NCBI RefSeq assembly: GCF_030813495.1
Contig: NZ_JAUSUI010000003.1
Span: forward strand, 1 to 64,000
Length of the DNA: 64,000 nucleotides
From: Ancylobacter polymorphus
GTDB taxonomy: Bacteria; Pseudomonadota; Alphaproteobacteria; Rhizobiales; Xanthobacteraceae
Direction of reading: 5' to 3'
Below are positions 8,178-15,866 of the stretch, in pieces; positions within the stretch are counted from its first letter, which is position 1, and each line of letters begins with the position of its first letter. The translations under genes and the position numbers were made by a program. Under the pieces are notes generated by a model. That model saw only the letters and a list, made by a program, of their open reading frames with translations. It did no database searches and was not told where the DNA came from.

Positions 8178-8827
8178 GGCGCGAGCCTCCCGAGGTCGAG
8201 ACAATTGATCTCGGCGGCGAGCGCAGCGATCTCGCGCGTGGCCGGCCCTGCATCGTCGCGCTCGAAGACGAGACGTCCGGATTGCGCGGCCGCCGCAAAG
8301 GCGATGCGCTGTCCGACGGTGCTGGCGAGCACCGGGGGATCGTGGTCGGCCAGCGTCCGCGCCGTCTCGCGGGCGAGAACCGTGCGCGCGCCGCAGCGGT
8401 TCAGGACGAACCGGACCAGCATCTCCGGGCGGTAGATCCGCGCCTCGCGGATCAGCGCCAGCATCTCGGCCGAGGCCCATCCATCGAATGGCGAGGGCTG
8501 CACCGGGATCAGCACCAGATCGGCGGCGAGCAGCGCCGATCGCATCAGCCCGGCGACGCGGGGTGGTCCATCGATGACGATGTGATCCGTGTCACGCGCG
8601 AGTTCGGGCGCCTCCCGGTGCAGCGTATCGCGGGCGAGGCCGACGACACCGAACAGCCGCGGCAGTACCTCGCGACTGCGCTGCTGCGACCAGTCGAGGC
8701 TGGAGCCCTGCGGATCGGCGTCGATCAGGGTGATCCGCTGTCCTTGCCGGGCCCATTGCCCAGCGAGATGCAGCGCCAGGGTGGTCTTGCCGACCCCGCC
8801 TTTCTGGTTGAGGAGCGCGACGATCAT
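8174..8827 (-). CDS. parA: ParA-family partition ATPase
   Basis: A 217-residue ATPase of the small ParA/MinD type. The deviant Walker A motif KGGVGKTT is at residues 9-16 (LNQKGGVGKTTLALHLAGQWA). The Walker A' region is LIDADPQGSS and the Walker B region HIVIDGPPRVAGLMRSAL. It heads the operon parA-RHH-DUF2840-traF-LT. It is separated from the replication initiator gene by about 210 bases carrying iteron-like repeats. It probably stabilises the excised circular form of the ICE, as par genes do in replicating ICEs. Confidence 0.93.
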   Translation of the reverse strand: MIVALLNQKGGVGKTTLALHLAGQWARQGQRITLIDADPQGSSLDWSQQRSREVLPRLFGVVGLARDTLHREAPELARDTDHIVIDGPPRVAGLMRSALLAADLVLIPVQPSPFDGWASAEMLALIREARIYRPEMLVRFVLNRCGARTVLARETARTLADHDPPVLASTVGQRIAFAAAAQSGRLVFERDDAGPATREIAALAAEINCLDLGRLAP

Positions 8828-8967
8828 GGCGCGCTCCGCACGTTCAGCGGCGACACACGCGTCGTAGTAGAATGGCGTAGTTCCGTTAGAAGGATTCCGA
8901 AGGAATCCGGGTTAGAGAAGTTACGGACGCCGGAAGCCTCTGATTCAGAAGACTGAATCGTCGATTC

Positions 8968-9033
8968 TGGTCCCCGATAGCACGAGGATCCGGTCCCTGA
9001 TGGCACGAGGGTACTGGTCCCCGATAGCACGAG
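8968..9033. repeat. Three iteron-like direct repeats between parA and the replication initiator gene
   Basis: The 19-mer TGGTCCCCGATAGCACGAG occurs at 8968-8986 and again, identical, at 9015-9033. A variant with three changes lies between them at 8991-9009. The start-to-start spacing is 23 and 24 bases, about two helical turns. Repeats of this kind beside an initiator gene are the usual binding sites in an iteron origin, so this is a candidate oriV or an autoregulatory site. It lies immediately 3' of the initiator gene. Confidence 0.7.
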
Positions 9034-9038
9034 ATGAT

Positions 9039-9926
9039 TCACAGCTTGTCCCCAGATCGGATGGCCGCGAGACGGCGGCGGGTTGGCAGGGCAAGGCGTG
9101 CAGCGTCGATCTCGGCGAAGGAGAGGATGTCAGCAGCGTCCGTCTGGCGGCGCATGCCGAGCTGGTAGCCGGGCAGCGCCTGGCGGCCGACGATCGCGCG
9201 TAGGTCATAGGCGAAGTGCTTGAGGGGCGAGAGGCTGCCGGATTTGGCGTGGAGGTGAGCGACGTCGAAGCTCCAGCCGTGGTCCTGGTGCCCGCCATGC
9301 TTGCGCACGAGGCGGTAGAGCCAGCGTTCCAGCCCGCCCGTCAGCCCGAAATAGGTGCGGTCGATGGTGAGCACGAGCGCGTCGTCGAGCACGGCGCGGT
9401 AGAACCAGTCCGGCAGGATGAGGTCGACGCCGTCGGGCCGGCCGTTGCGGTCGGTGCGCTCCTGCCATTCATTGATCCAGGAGAAGCGGTGCCGGCGCCC
9501 CTCCGCGGGCTGGCGGATGGTGGTCGAGACCGTCGTGGATTGGAGGCGGTCGAGCGCGGCCTTGAGGCGCTGATAGTCGCGCAGGGAGGTGCCGCGCCCG
9601 ACAAAGGTGAGGATCTCATAGGGCGTCGCGGCCATCAGGCGTGAGGTTCGCAGCCCCGCGTCGCGCGCCTCGACGATCTGGCTGGCGGCCCAGATGAGAA
9701 TGTCGGCATCCCAGATGGTCGCCATGCCGTGGTCGGGCACGGCCTCGACCCGGATGGCGATGCTCCCGGTCCGGAAATCGATCGGCGCCACGCGATGGGT
9801 CTTGGAGAGGGAGAAGAAGGGATAGGCCATGAGATCCTGCGCATCTCTTGGCGCGAAGTCGCCCGGCAAGGCGCGGAACTGATCGAGCTGTCCGCGCTCC
9901 GAGAGGCTGTGATGCCGCGCCGCCAT
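9039..9926 (-). CDS. repA: Replication initiator protein (RepA-type, RPA family)
   Basis: A 295-residue protein resembling the plasmid replication initiator A family found on Rhizobiales ICEs and plasmids. Recognisable blocks are FFSLSKTHRVAPIDFRTGSIAIRVEA, ATPYEILTFVGRGTSLRDYQRLKAALDRLQSTTV (winged-helix part) and LTIDRTYFGLTGGLERWLYRLVRKHGG. It starts at an ATG at 9926, just after the excisionase-like gene, and ends at the iteron-like repeats. Initiator plus iterons plus ParA suggest that the excised element can replicate. Confidence 0.85.
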   Translation of the reverse strand: MAARHHSLSERGQLDQFRALPGDFAPRDAQDLMAYPFFSLSKTHRVAPIDFRTGSIAIRVEAVPDHGMATIWDADILIWAASQIVEARDAGLRTSRLMAATPYEILTFVGRGTSLRDYQRLKAALDRLQSTTVSTTIRQPAEGRRHRFSWINEWQERTDRNGRPDGVDLILPDWFYRAVLDDALVLTIDRTYFGLTGGLERWLYRLVRKHGGHQDHGWSFDVAHLHAKSGSLSPLKHFAYDLRAIVGRQALPGYQLGMRRQTDAADILSFAEIDAARLALPTRRRLAAIRSGDKL

Positions 9927-9934
9927 GGGAGCGT

Positions 9935-10216
9935 TCAGCGTGCGGCGCGGCCGGCGAACGAACCGGCGGCAAGCGCGTGGCGCTTGGCCGGCAGGACGGT
10001 GCCGCGCGGATCGGATGTCGAGGTGACCGCGCCGCGCTCGGTCCAGGCCTGCAGGTCGTCGATGGAATAGACGACGCGTCCGCCGAGCTTGCGATAGGCG
10101 GGACCGGTGCCATAGGTGCGGTGCTTCTCAAGCGTGCGGGCCGACAGGCTGAGAAATTCGGCGGCTTCCTTGGTGCGCAGGTAGCGCGGCGGGAGGGTGG
10201 CGAGATCGGGTCGCAT
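9935..10216 (-). CDS. rdfS: Helix-turn-helix excisionase-like protein (RdfS-like)
   Basis: A 93-residue protein from the ATG at 10216, chosen because GGAGG lies just upstream. A longer in-frame N-terminus is possible. PPRYLRTKEAAEFLSLSARTLEKHRTYGTGPAYRKLGGRVVYSIDDLQAW is a MerR/excisionase-type winged HTH. In ICEMlSymR7A the recombination directionality factor RdfS has this fold and is switched on by FseA; here an fseA-like gene lies immediately upstream on the same strand. RdfS bends attachment-site DNA so that the integrase excises the element. The assignment rests on fold and neighbourhood. Confidence 0.7.
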   Translation of the reverse strand: MRPDLATLPPRYLRTKEAAEFLSLSARTLEKHRTYGTGPAYRKLGGRVVYSIDDLQAWTERGAVTSTSDPRGTVLPAKRHALAAGSFAGRAAR

Positions 10217-10337
10217 GGAGCGGGCCTCCGTGGGCGTGGCGGGAGCCGCCGGAGTGCGGCGGCGGACGGTGACCACGGTGGCGGAGGAGGAATGTCGGGA
10301 GGGATGGGGAAGATTGGGGGACTATATTTCCCACCCC

Positions 10338-10920
10338 CTAGCGGGGCGAGGTGCAGCGGCGGCGTCTATGCAACAGCTTGCGATAGTCGCCCGCGACCAT
10401 TCGGCTCGCATCCTCGACAAGCGCGATGACCGTGTCGCGCAGGGAGGACGTCTTCCAGGGCGCTGCTGCGACACGAACGGCACCGAAGAGTCCGGTGGCA
10501 ATCTCACGATAGGTCGCACCCGCGCGCCGAGCGTCCTCTGCCTGAAGCATGTGGCGCAGGCGTTGACGCTGCTGGAGCGTGATCCTCCGATCCGGCGGCA
10601 TGGACGCAGTCCGCATATGGGCAGACAGCCGCAGCAGAGCCTCGATCCGATCTGGGAGGTGTGCGTCCATTAGCACGAGAGCACAAAGGGATGGATCGAG
10701 GCGACGGCCTTCTGGCAGCATAACGGTAATCGCGTCCCGGCCCGCACCGATGATCGCACAAACAGATGCGTGCTGGTGATGTTCCCTGCCTTGAGGTGTA
10801 TTACCAGCGTTCGGAGGGCCATAGGCAGTGTCGCTTGGCGCGACAAGTGAGATCAGGCCGGGGTCGGTTTCCAGGTCCCAGATGACGGAAGCGTCTCGGG
10901 CATCACATGTGGGGTCAATC
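10338..10920 (-). CDS. fseA: DUF2285 protein, C-terminal half of an FseA-type activator
   Basis: The frame continues the DUF6499 product after a +1 shift at 10918-10926 and reads IDPTCDARDASVIWDLETDPGLISLVAPSD onward. Near its end, DRRITLQQRQRLRHMLQAEDARRAGATYREIATGLFG contains a DNA-binding HTH of the DUF2285 type. It has no good start codon of its own near the junction. In Mesorhizobium ICEs msi172 and msi171 encode these same two domains, and the activator FseA is made only when ribosomes shift frame. FseA then activates the excisionase gene, which lies just downstream here. Confidence 0.78.
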
Positions 10921-10926
10921 GGGAAA
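10915..10926 (-). promoter_or_regulatory. Probable +1 programmed ribosomal frameshift site (TTT CCC GAT TGA)
   Basis: The DUF6499 frame reads TTT CCC GAT TGA (minus strand 10926 to 10915) and stops. If the CCC-decoding tRNA slips one base onto CCG, the next codons are ATT GAC CCC. These join the DUF2285 frame at exactly the point where fused homologues continue (LRFP-x-DP). The position agrees with the known +1 shift in FseA of ICEMlSymR7A. A simple indel mutation would leave the same pattern, so expression data are needed to tell them apart. Confidence 0.65.
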
Positions 10927-11118
10927 TCGCAGACCCCAGCGGGCTCGCATGAGCGCCGCGAGGGTCTCCTCATCGGCTCCGTCGGCCGCACAGAGTTTGG
11001 CAAAGTCTTGCCGATACGCCTTGTTACGCCGAAGCCATTCCCAGGCAAACTGTGCAGGCGAGAGAGTATCTACGAAGGCGTAAGCCTCTGATGACTGCCA
11101 GGCCGATTGCAGGACCAT
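10915..11118 (-). CDS. DUF6499 protein, N-terminal half of an FseA-type activator
   Basis: A 67-residue product (MVLQSAWQSSEAYAFVDTLSPAQFAWEWLRRNKAYRQDFAKL...). The block AYAFVDTLSPAQFAWEWLRRNKAYRQDF is the hallmark of DUF6499. It ends at TGA 10917-10915, exactly where the DUF2285 domain of fused homologues begins. Alone it would correspond to Msi172 of the Mesorhizobium island. With a +1 shift it becomes the N-terminus of FseA. It lies 108 bases downstream of the qseM-like gene on the same strand. Confidence 0.78.
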   Translation of the reverse strand: MVLQSAWQSSEAYAFVDTLSPAQFAWEWLRRNKAYRQDFAKLCAADGADEETLAALMRARWGLRFPD

Positions 11119-11225
11119 CCGGATCCCTTTCGAGCGTGCCGCGATACGCCGGACGATCTCGTCTGAGGGGAGCTTTCGGAAGAAACGCCAACGACATGCC
11201 CTGATGCCCAGCAGGCATCACCCGA

Positions 11226-11486
11226 TCACTTGTCGGGTCGACGCAGGAGTTGCTGATATCCCTCTGCCGACATCCAGCGCGCTCGGGCCAGATGGGCCGC
11301 GTGGACACGCCGGGCGTGTTCCGGCGCGGTGAGCGGATCCAGGCTGAACAGCAGCGCGACAACTTCCTTCCAGTCGGCGCCCGCCGCTTCGGCATCGAGC
11401 AGCCGCAGATAGAGCGCGGCATGACTGCGATCGTAGTCGGTGACGGTCGGCGCATCGGGCGGCGCGTCGCGAAAGGCTCGGGTCAT
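11226..11486 (-). CDS. qseM: QseM-like antiactivator
   Basis: An 86-residue acidic protein (DYDRSHAALYLRLLDAEAAGADWKEVVALLFSLDPLTAPEHARRVHAAHLARARWMSAEGYQQLL). The DUF2285-like helical pattern and the position, upstream of fseA and divergent from an XRE gene, match QseM of Mesorhizobium ICEs. QseM binds and blocks both TraR and FseA, keeping the element integrated in most cells. The 264-base gap to the divergent XRE gene holds two operator-like sites. The function is by analogy, since sequence similarity in this family is low. Confidence 0.65.
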   Translation of the reverse strand: MTRAFRDAPPDAPTVTDYDRSHAALYLRLLDAEAAGADWKEVVALLFSLDPLTAPEHARRVHAAHLARARWMSAEGYQQLLRRPDK

Positions 11487-11690
11487 GGCGAGCGTCGCTC
11501 TTCATCGTGAGGAGCGAGAGCCTAGAGCGACGACCCGGTGAGGTGGTAGGTCGTGGAGCGGCATCACGTGATGAGGTGCCGGCATCGCGGAAGGCGCGGC
11601 ATGACATCCACCTCGTTACGAAAGGGCGTGAAGCTCCCCTTCAGTACACGCAGTTGGCGGTCGCTTCAGTATGCCAGCGCGTAAAGCATA

Positions 11691-11720
11691 TTAGTTACTA
11701 CATATTATAGTTGATAAACT
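11691..11720. promoter_or_regulatory. Operator-like sites in the qseM-qseC divergent promoter
   Basis: Two short symmetric sites lie 52-31 bases upstream of the XRE gene. They are TAGTTACTA (11692-11700) and AGTTGATAAACT (11709-11720, AGTT/AACT arms). The block 11699-11720 is identical over 22 bases to 24699-24720, upstream of the second qseC-like gene. In Mesorhizobium QseC represses or activates qseM and itself from adjacent operators, and this layout fits that model. The second locus keeps only the AGTTGATAAACT site. Confidence 0.6.
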
Positions 11721-11750
11721 TGATTGCGGAAATCCGCGACCGCTTGCGCC

Positions 11751-12026
11751 ATGGACATGCGCAAGCTGGTCGGCCGCAATCTCGCGCGCCTGCGTCAGGC
11801 TCAGGAGCTGACGCAGGAGGAGCTTGCCATGCGTTCGGGGTTCAGCCAGCAATATCTGTCCGACGTTGAGCGCGGCCTCAAAAATCCGACGATCATCACA
11901 CTGTACGAGATCGCGCTGGCCCTGAGCGTGAGCCATGTGGCGCTTGTCGAGCCGGACGGCATGGCGAACGAGATGGCGCCACAGCCCAAGCGAAGGCGCG
12001 CCGCAGGCGCGAGCCGGATCAAGTGA
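11751..12026 (+). CDS. qseC: XRE-family regulator, QseC-like
   Basis: A 91-residue protein from the ATG at 11751 (MDMRKLVGRNLARLRQAQELTQEELAMRSGFSQQYLSDVERGLKNPTIITLYEIALAL). The HTH_3 domain occupies residues 5-65. The tail is Arg/Lys-rich (KRRRAAGASRIK). It is divergent from the qseM-like gene, as in ICEMlSymR7A, where QseC is the switch that sets whether qseM is on. A paralogue with about three-quarters DNA identity by eye lies at 24751-24969, on the other side of the metabolic cargo. Confidence 0.8.
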   Translation: MDMRKLVGRNLARLRQAQELTQEELAMRSGFSQQYLSDVERGLKNPTIITLYEIALALSVSHVALVEPDGMANEMAPQPKRRRAAGASRIK

Positions 12027-12049
12027 CACGACAACGGCATGTGTTGAGA

Positions 12050-12988
12050 TCACGTCTGGGCGGCGCACCGGTGGCTTGGGGATTTCCTCAGTTCGCGCGC
12101 GACGGACAGAAACCGGGTCAGAGCAGGGTTGGGATTCGAGCGTGACCAGACGGCACGAAGCGGCAATCCCTGTCCTGTGAGAGGACGGCAAGTGACCGCT
12201 GCATGAGATGACAGGGAAACGGTTGTCAGCGTCAGGCCTTGTCCAAGCGCGACAAGTTGCAGGAGGTTTGTCTCCCGAGTGAGCGGCTCAACCGAAAGGC
12301 AAACAGTAGGCACGTGGGCGAAGAGGTCTCGGAAAACGGGCAGAGCCGGGTCGCCCGCCATGAAGATGAAGTGCCGCCCGGCCAGTTCATCGAGGTCGAT
12401 CATGGGCGACGTGGCGAGAACATCGCGCTCGGCCATGACGATGAGCACAGGCTCGTCCCACAGATCGAGCTCGGCGTGGCTAGTCACCGCGGGGCAGCCG
12501 ACTTGGAGGGTGACATCAAGCTCATGCCGGCGCACTGCCTGACACTGCGACGCCGGGTCCGTATCGAAGAGTTCGACACGGATGTTTGGGCAGACGTGTA
12601 GGACGCGACGAAGCAACTGCGTGAGCCCAGCTCCCGATGTGATCGGGGGCAGGCCGATGCGAAGCACGCCATCCTGTGCCGTTCCGGCGCGCTCCACCGC
12701 CAGTGCTGCCTGCGATGCCTGTGCCAGGATTTCCCGCGCGGGCCCCAGCAGACGACGGCCGGCGAAAGTCGGCCGCACGCCGGCATGGGATCGGGCAAAA
12801 AGGGTGGCCCCAATGGCATCCTCAATGTCACGAATACGCCGGCTCAGCGTCGATTGCTGCACACCCAGGCGGTCCGCTGCCCGCCGGAAGCTGCCCTCTT
12901 CGGCTGCCGCGAGAATGAAGCGCCAATGTTTCATCAGGAACGGATCGAGGCGCTGGGCAATGGCGGTGATATCGGGCTGAACCTTCAT
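12050..12988 (-). CDS. LysR-family transcriptional regulator
   Basis: A 312-residue LysR regulator. The winged HTH at about 18-75 is MKHWRFILAAAEEGSFRRAADRLGVQQSTLSRRIRDIEDAIGATLFARSHAGVRPTFAG, and a periplasmic-binding-protein-like effector domain follows. The gene overlaps the methyltransferase gene by ATGA on the minus strand, so both come from the divergent promoter at 13822-14021. It probably controls the metabolic cargo, but no LysR box (T-N11-A) stands out. It converges with the qseC-like gene, with 23 bases between their stops. Confidence 0.9.
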   Translation of the reverse strand: MKVQPDITAIAQRLDPFLMKHWRFILAAAEEGSFRRAADRLGVQQSTLSRRIRDIEDAIGATLFARSHAGVRPTFAGRRLLGPAREILAQASQAALAVERAGTAQDGVLRIGLPPITSGAGLTQLLRRVLHVCPNIRVELFDTDPASQCQAVRRHELDVTLQVGCPAVTSHAELDLWDEPVLIVMAERDVLATSPMIDLDELAGRHFIFMAGDPALPVFRDLFAHVPTVCLSVEPLTRETNLLQLVALGQGLTLTTVSLSSHAAVTCRPLTGQGLPLRAVWSRSNPNPALTRFLSVARELRKSPSHRCAAQT

Positions 12989-13821
12989 GCACCGTCCTCG
13001 CGAGGCGTCGACAGGTGGAAGGCAGCGTAGATATAGCCGGTCGTACGCTCCAGCCGATCATCCATGCCTTGCTCGGCCATCAAGGCGAGGATGGAGGCGC
13101 GCTCCTGCGCGGTCGAGAACCTACGTTGGCGTTGCCTGAGGTTTGGCTTGGCGATCGTGGCGAGTCCGAACCCCGCTAGCATAGTGGCGATTTCCCCGTA
13201 GCCGAACGGATGCATCGCGAAGCTCGCCACCCAGGGGCGTGAATCGGCGGTCGCCTCATAGACCTGTTGGAATGTTCGCACCGTTGCATAGCCAACGCAG
13301 CCGGTACTAATGATTAGATCCGCGCCTCGAAGAGTGTCGCGGTCTGTCACGGACAGAGGCTCTATCTCCAGATTAGCTGCCACCGCCGCTTCTATCAGGC
13401 CGACATCGCGGGCGTAACGCAATGCGCGACGGCTGGGATCCAGACCCACGAACTCAAGGTCTTCTCGCCGCTGCTGATGCGTGAAGAAGACCCGGTGATC
13501 CTCCAGGCGATGGGTCGACAGCGGTCCATCCTGCAGGATGTAGGCGGCATAGAGGTCGTCCAAGGTGAGCCGGGAACGGAGCAGAGCCGCATTGAGCCCG
13601 TAGGATGCACCCACATCAACGATCTTGAGAGGTCGACGTGGCCGCTGGCGGCGCAGGTCCTCAATGATCCCTTCGAACACCGGTCTGGCACGGTCGCAGA
13701 TCATGTAGTCGAGAGCGAGATGGGCTTGGTAGTAGGCGTGCGGCCAGGGCTGGTCATAGGTCGGCGAGAAATCATGTTTGGCTGACCCCAGTCCTGATTC
13801 ATACCCCCTCATCGACATCAT
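12985..13821 (-). CDS. SAM-dependent methyltransferase-like protein of unknown substrate
   Basis: A 278-residue protein with a class I methyltransferase-like core. LKIVDVGASYGLNAALLRS (about 65-83) fits the glycine-rich SAM motif I, EFVGLDPSRRALRYARDVGL is the acidic motif II region, and LIISTGCVGYATVRTFQQV is the post-I strand and turn. I do not recognise a characterised family. Two nearby ATGs precede the one chosen at 13821 in frame (MMSMRGY). It is co-transcribed with the LysR gene and divergent from the GntR/ABC operon. Confidence 0.65.
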   Translation of the reverse strand: MMSMRGYESGLGSAKHDFSPTYDQPWPHAYYQAHLALDYMICDRARPVFEGIIEDLRRQRPRRPLKIVDVGASYGLNAALLRSRLTLDDLYAAYILQDGPLSTHRLEDHRVFFTHQQRREDLEFVGLDPSRRALRYARDVGLIEAAVAANLEIEPLSVTDRDTLRGADLIISTGCVGYATVRTFQQVYEATADSRPWVASFAMHPFGYGEIATMLAGFGLATIAKPNLRQRQRRFSTAQERASILALMAEQGMDDRLERTTGYIYAAFHLSTPREDGA

Positions 13822-13885
13822 CCGCTTTCGCCTTTTCTCGCGTTACAGCGAGGAATTTTCGCGTTCGGCGTAGTCGATGGCAAAC

Positions 13886-13998
13886 TACATTCGAGAATGT
13901 ATGAGATATTTCATGAACTTATTCCAATTGCAGCAAGCCGGTATACCGGCTTACTAATCCGGGACGCCGTCGTTGACGATACATATTTTAAGATGTAC
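13886..13998. promoter_or_regulatory. Palindromic operators in the methyltransferase/GntR divergent promoter
   Basis: The 200-base gap at 13822-14021 holds three symmetric sites. They are TACATTC-GA-GAATGTA (13886-13901), the perfect 18-base palindrome AAGCCGGTATACCGGCTT (13935-13952) and TACAT-N8-ATGTA around 13980-13997. The GGTATACC core is typical of FCD-type GntR operators, and a GntR gene starts at 14022. AGGAGG just before 14022 is its ribosome-binding site. Confidence 0.55.
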
Positions 13999-14021
13999 CA
14001 ATTTGTCAGCAGGAGGCCGCT

Positions 14022-14705
14022 ATGACCGTGACTGTTGAGAGCCGACCCACGCCAAGGGAGCGGTTTTCCGCTATCCACCGCGCTCTGCGCGACCGCATCT
14101 GTCTTCTGATTTACCCGCCCGGGACCGCACTCAGCGAGGCCGAGCTTGCACGCGAATTCGGTGTCAGCCGCACCCCTATGCGGCGGGTGATGCAGGCGCT
14201 GGAAAATGAAGGGCTGATCGAGACCACGCCGAATGTCGGCTCGATGGTAACCTCGGTGGAACTTAAATCGCTGCGCGACGCCTATGCGCTGCGGATGAAG
14301 CTGGCCGAGCTGCTCGGCGATCTCAACCCGGCGTCGATGCTCGCCGCCATTACCGGTACGCTCCGCGAGCTTCTGGCCGAATGCCAGCCCCTCAGCGGTC
14401 AGGTCGATGTGCGGGCCCTGGCCCAGATCAGCCACCGGCTTCAGGACGAAATACTGCATCTTTCGGGCAATGCCGAATACCGGCAGGTTTCCGAGGTTCT
14501 CTATTACAAGACGATCCGCGCCTATCTCGAGATACTGCCCGAACTGAACTGGGCGGCTGAAGTCGCGGCGCAAGCCGACGAGATCAATGAGATACTGGCC
14601 TCGCTCGCCGCCGGCGACATCCGCGCGGTAGGCTTCATCCGGCGCAACCACATCGCCCGCACTCTTAACCGCATCACCAGCTTCATGCTGGGTGATCACG
14701 ATTGA
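14022..14705 (+). CDS. GntR/FCD-family regulator heading the ABC-amidase operon
   Basis: A 227-residue regulator. The winged HTH at about 15-80 (IHRALRDRICLLIYPPGTALSEAELAREFGVSRTPMRRVMQALENEGLIETTPNVGSMV) is followed by an all-helical FCD-like effector domain. The final segment (AAGDIRAVGFIRRNHIARTLNRI) resembles the end of the GntR protein at 23961-24647, so the two are paralogues. Its stop overlaps the ABC ATPase frame, placing it first in the operon. It probably represses that operon from the palindromes upstream. Confidence 0.9.
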   Translation: MTVTVESRPTPRERFSAIHRALRDRICLLIYPPGTALSEAELAREFGVSRTPMRRVMQALENEGLIETTPNVGSMVTSVELKSLRDAYALRMKLAELLGDLNPASMLAAITGTLRELLAECQPLSGQVDVRALAQISHRLQDEILHLSGNAEYRQVSEVLYYKTIRAYLEILPELNWAAEVAAQADEINEILASLAAGDIRAVGFIRRNHIARTLNRITSFMLGDHD

Positions 14706-14713
14706 GGGCGCCC

Positions 14714-15835
14714 ATGCTGATGAAGGTTACCAGCGCGCTGGCGCGATCAGGCAACGGGAACCAGGCGGAAGCTCTTGTGCTGCGCGGCGTCGATAAAACC
14801 TATGACGGTGTCAGCAAGGTAGTGGACGCGCTTGATCTCGATGTTCACCCGGGTGAGTTCCTCACGATCCTCGGCCCTTCGGGCTCCGGCAAGACCAGCC
14901 TGCTGATGATGCTCGCCGGCTTCGAGGCGCCGAGTGCCGGTAAGATCGAGATCGGCGGGCGGGACGTGTCCAGGCTGCCGCCCTACAAGCGCAATATCGG
15001 CATGGTGTTCCAGCATTATGCGCTGTTCCCGCATCTGACCGTCGGCGAGAATCTCGCTTACCCGCTACAGGCACGCGGCTGGCGGAAATCCGACATTGCC
15101 GAGCGGGTCGCCTGGGCGCTGCAGCTGATCCGGCTCGATGGCATGCGGGACCGGCGGCCGGCGCAGCTGTCCGGCGGGCAGCAGCAACGCATCGCCGTGG
15201 CTCGGGCGCTCATCTACAAGCCGCAGCTCGTGCTGATGGACGAGCCGCTGGGCGCGCTCGACAAGCAGCTGCGCGAGCAGATGCAGGATGAGATCGTCAG
15301 GATCCATCGCGAACTGCGGCCGACCATCGTCTATGTCACCCATGACCAGAGCGAGGCCTTGTCGCTTTCTGATCGCGTCGCGGTGTTCGACGCGGGACGG
15401 ATTGCCCAGATCGGCACCCCCTCGGAACTCTACGAGCAGCCAGGGACTGCCTTCGTGGCCGGCTTCATCGGCGAGAACAATCGCATCACCGGCAGCGTGA
15501 TCGCTGCCACGACCGAGTTCTGCCATATCCGCTGCGCCGATGGTGCCGTCGTTGAGGCGCGAAACATCGCCGACGCGCGCATCGGCGACCAGGTAAGCCT
15601 CTCGGTCCGGCCAGAGCGGCTGCGGCCTGCACAAGCCGGGGGCGGCTCCTCGGTCGAGGTGGAGGTCGCCGACATCACCTATCTCGGTGAGGTTTCGCGC
15701 GTGCGCTGCCGGATGCGCGACGGCACCGAGATCATCTGGAAACTGCCCAATTGCGGCCAGAGCGCGCGCCCCGACCGCGGCGCAACCATCACTCTCGGCT
15801 TCAGCCGAGAGGACGCCCGGGCCTTCGCCGCCTGA
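14714..15835 (+). CDS. ABC transporter ATP-binding protein (PotA-type)
   Basis: A 373-residue ATPase of the polyamine/2-aminoethylphosphonate (PotA-like) group. Walker A is GPSGSGKT, the Q-loop is VFQHYALFPHLTVGENLAYPL, the signature is LSGGQQQR, Walker B is LVLMDEPLGALD and the switch His is in VTHDQSEAL. A C-terminal TOBE domain (about 275-370) is present. The ATG at 14714 is preferred over an earlier TTG that overlaps the GntR stop. With the binding protein and two permeases that follow it makes a complete importer. Confidence 0.93.
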   Translation: MLMKVTSALARSGNGNQAEALVLRGVDKTYDGVSKVVDALDLDVHPGEFLTILGPSGSGKTSLLMMLAGFEAPSAGKIEIGGRDVSRLPPYKRNIGMVFQHYALFPHLTVGENLAYPLQARGWRKSDIAERVAWALQLIRLDGMRDRRPAQLSGGQQQRIAVARALIYKPQLVLMDEPLGALDKQLREQMQDEIVRIHRELRPTIVYVTHDQSEALSLSDRVAVFDAGRIAQIGTPSELYEQPGTAFVAGFIGENNRITGSVIAATTEFCHIRCADGAVVEARNIADARIGDQVSLSVRPERLRPAQAGGGSSVEVEVADITYLGEVSRVRCRMRDGTEIIWKLPNCGQSARPDRGATITLGFSREDARAFAA

Positions 15836-15866
15836 GCGCACCCTTCCCATCTTAAGGAGGTTCACC

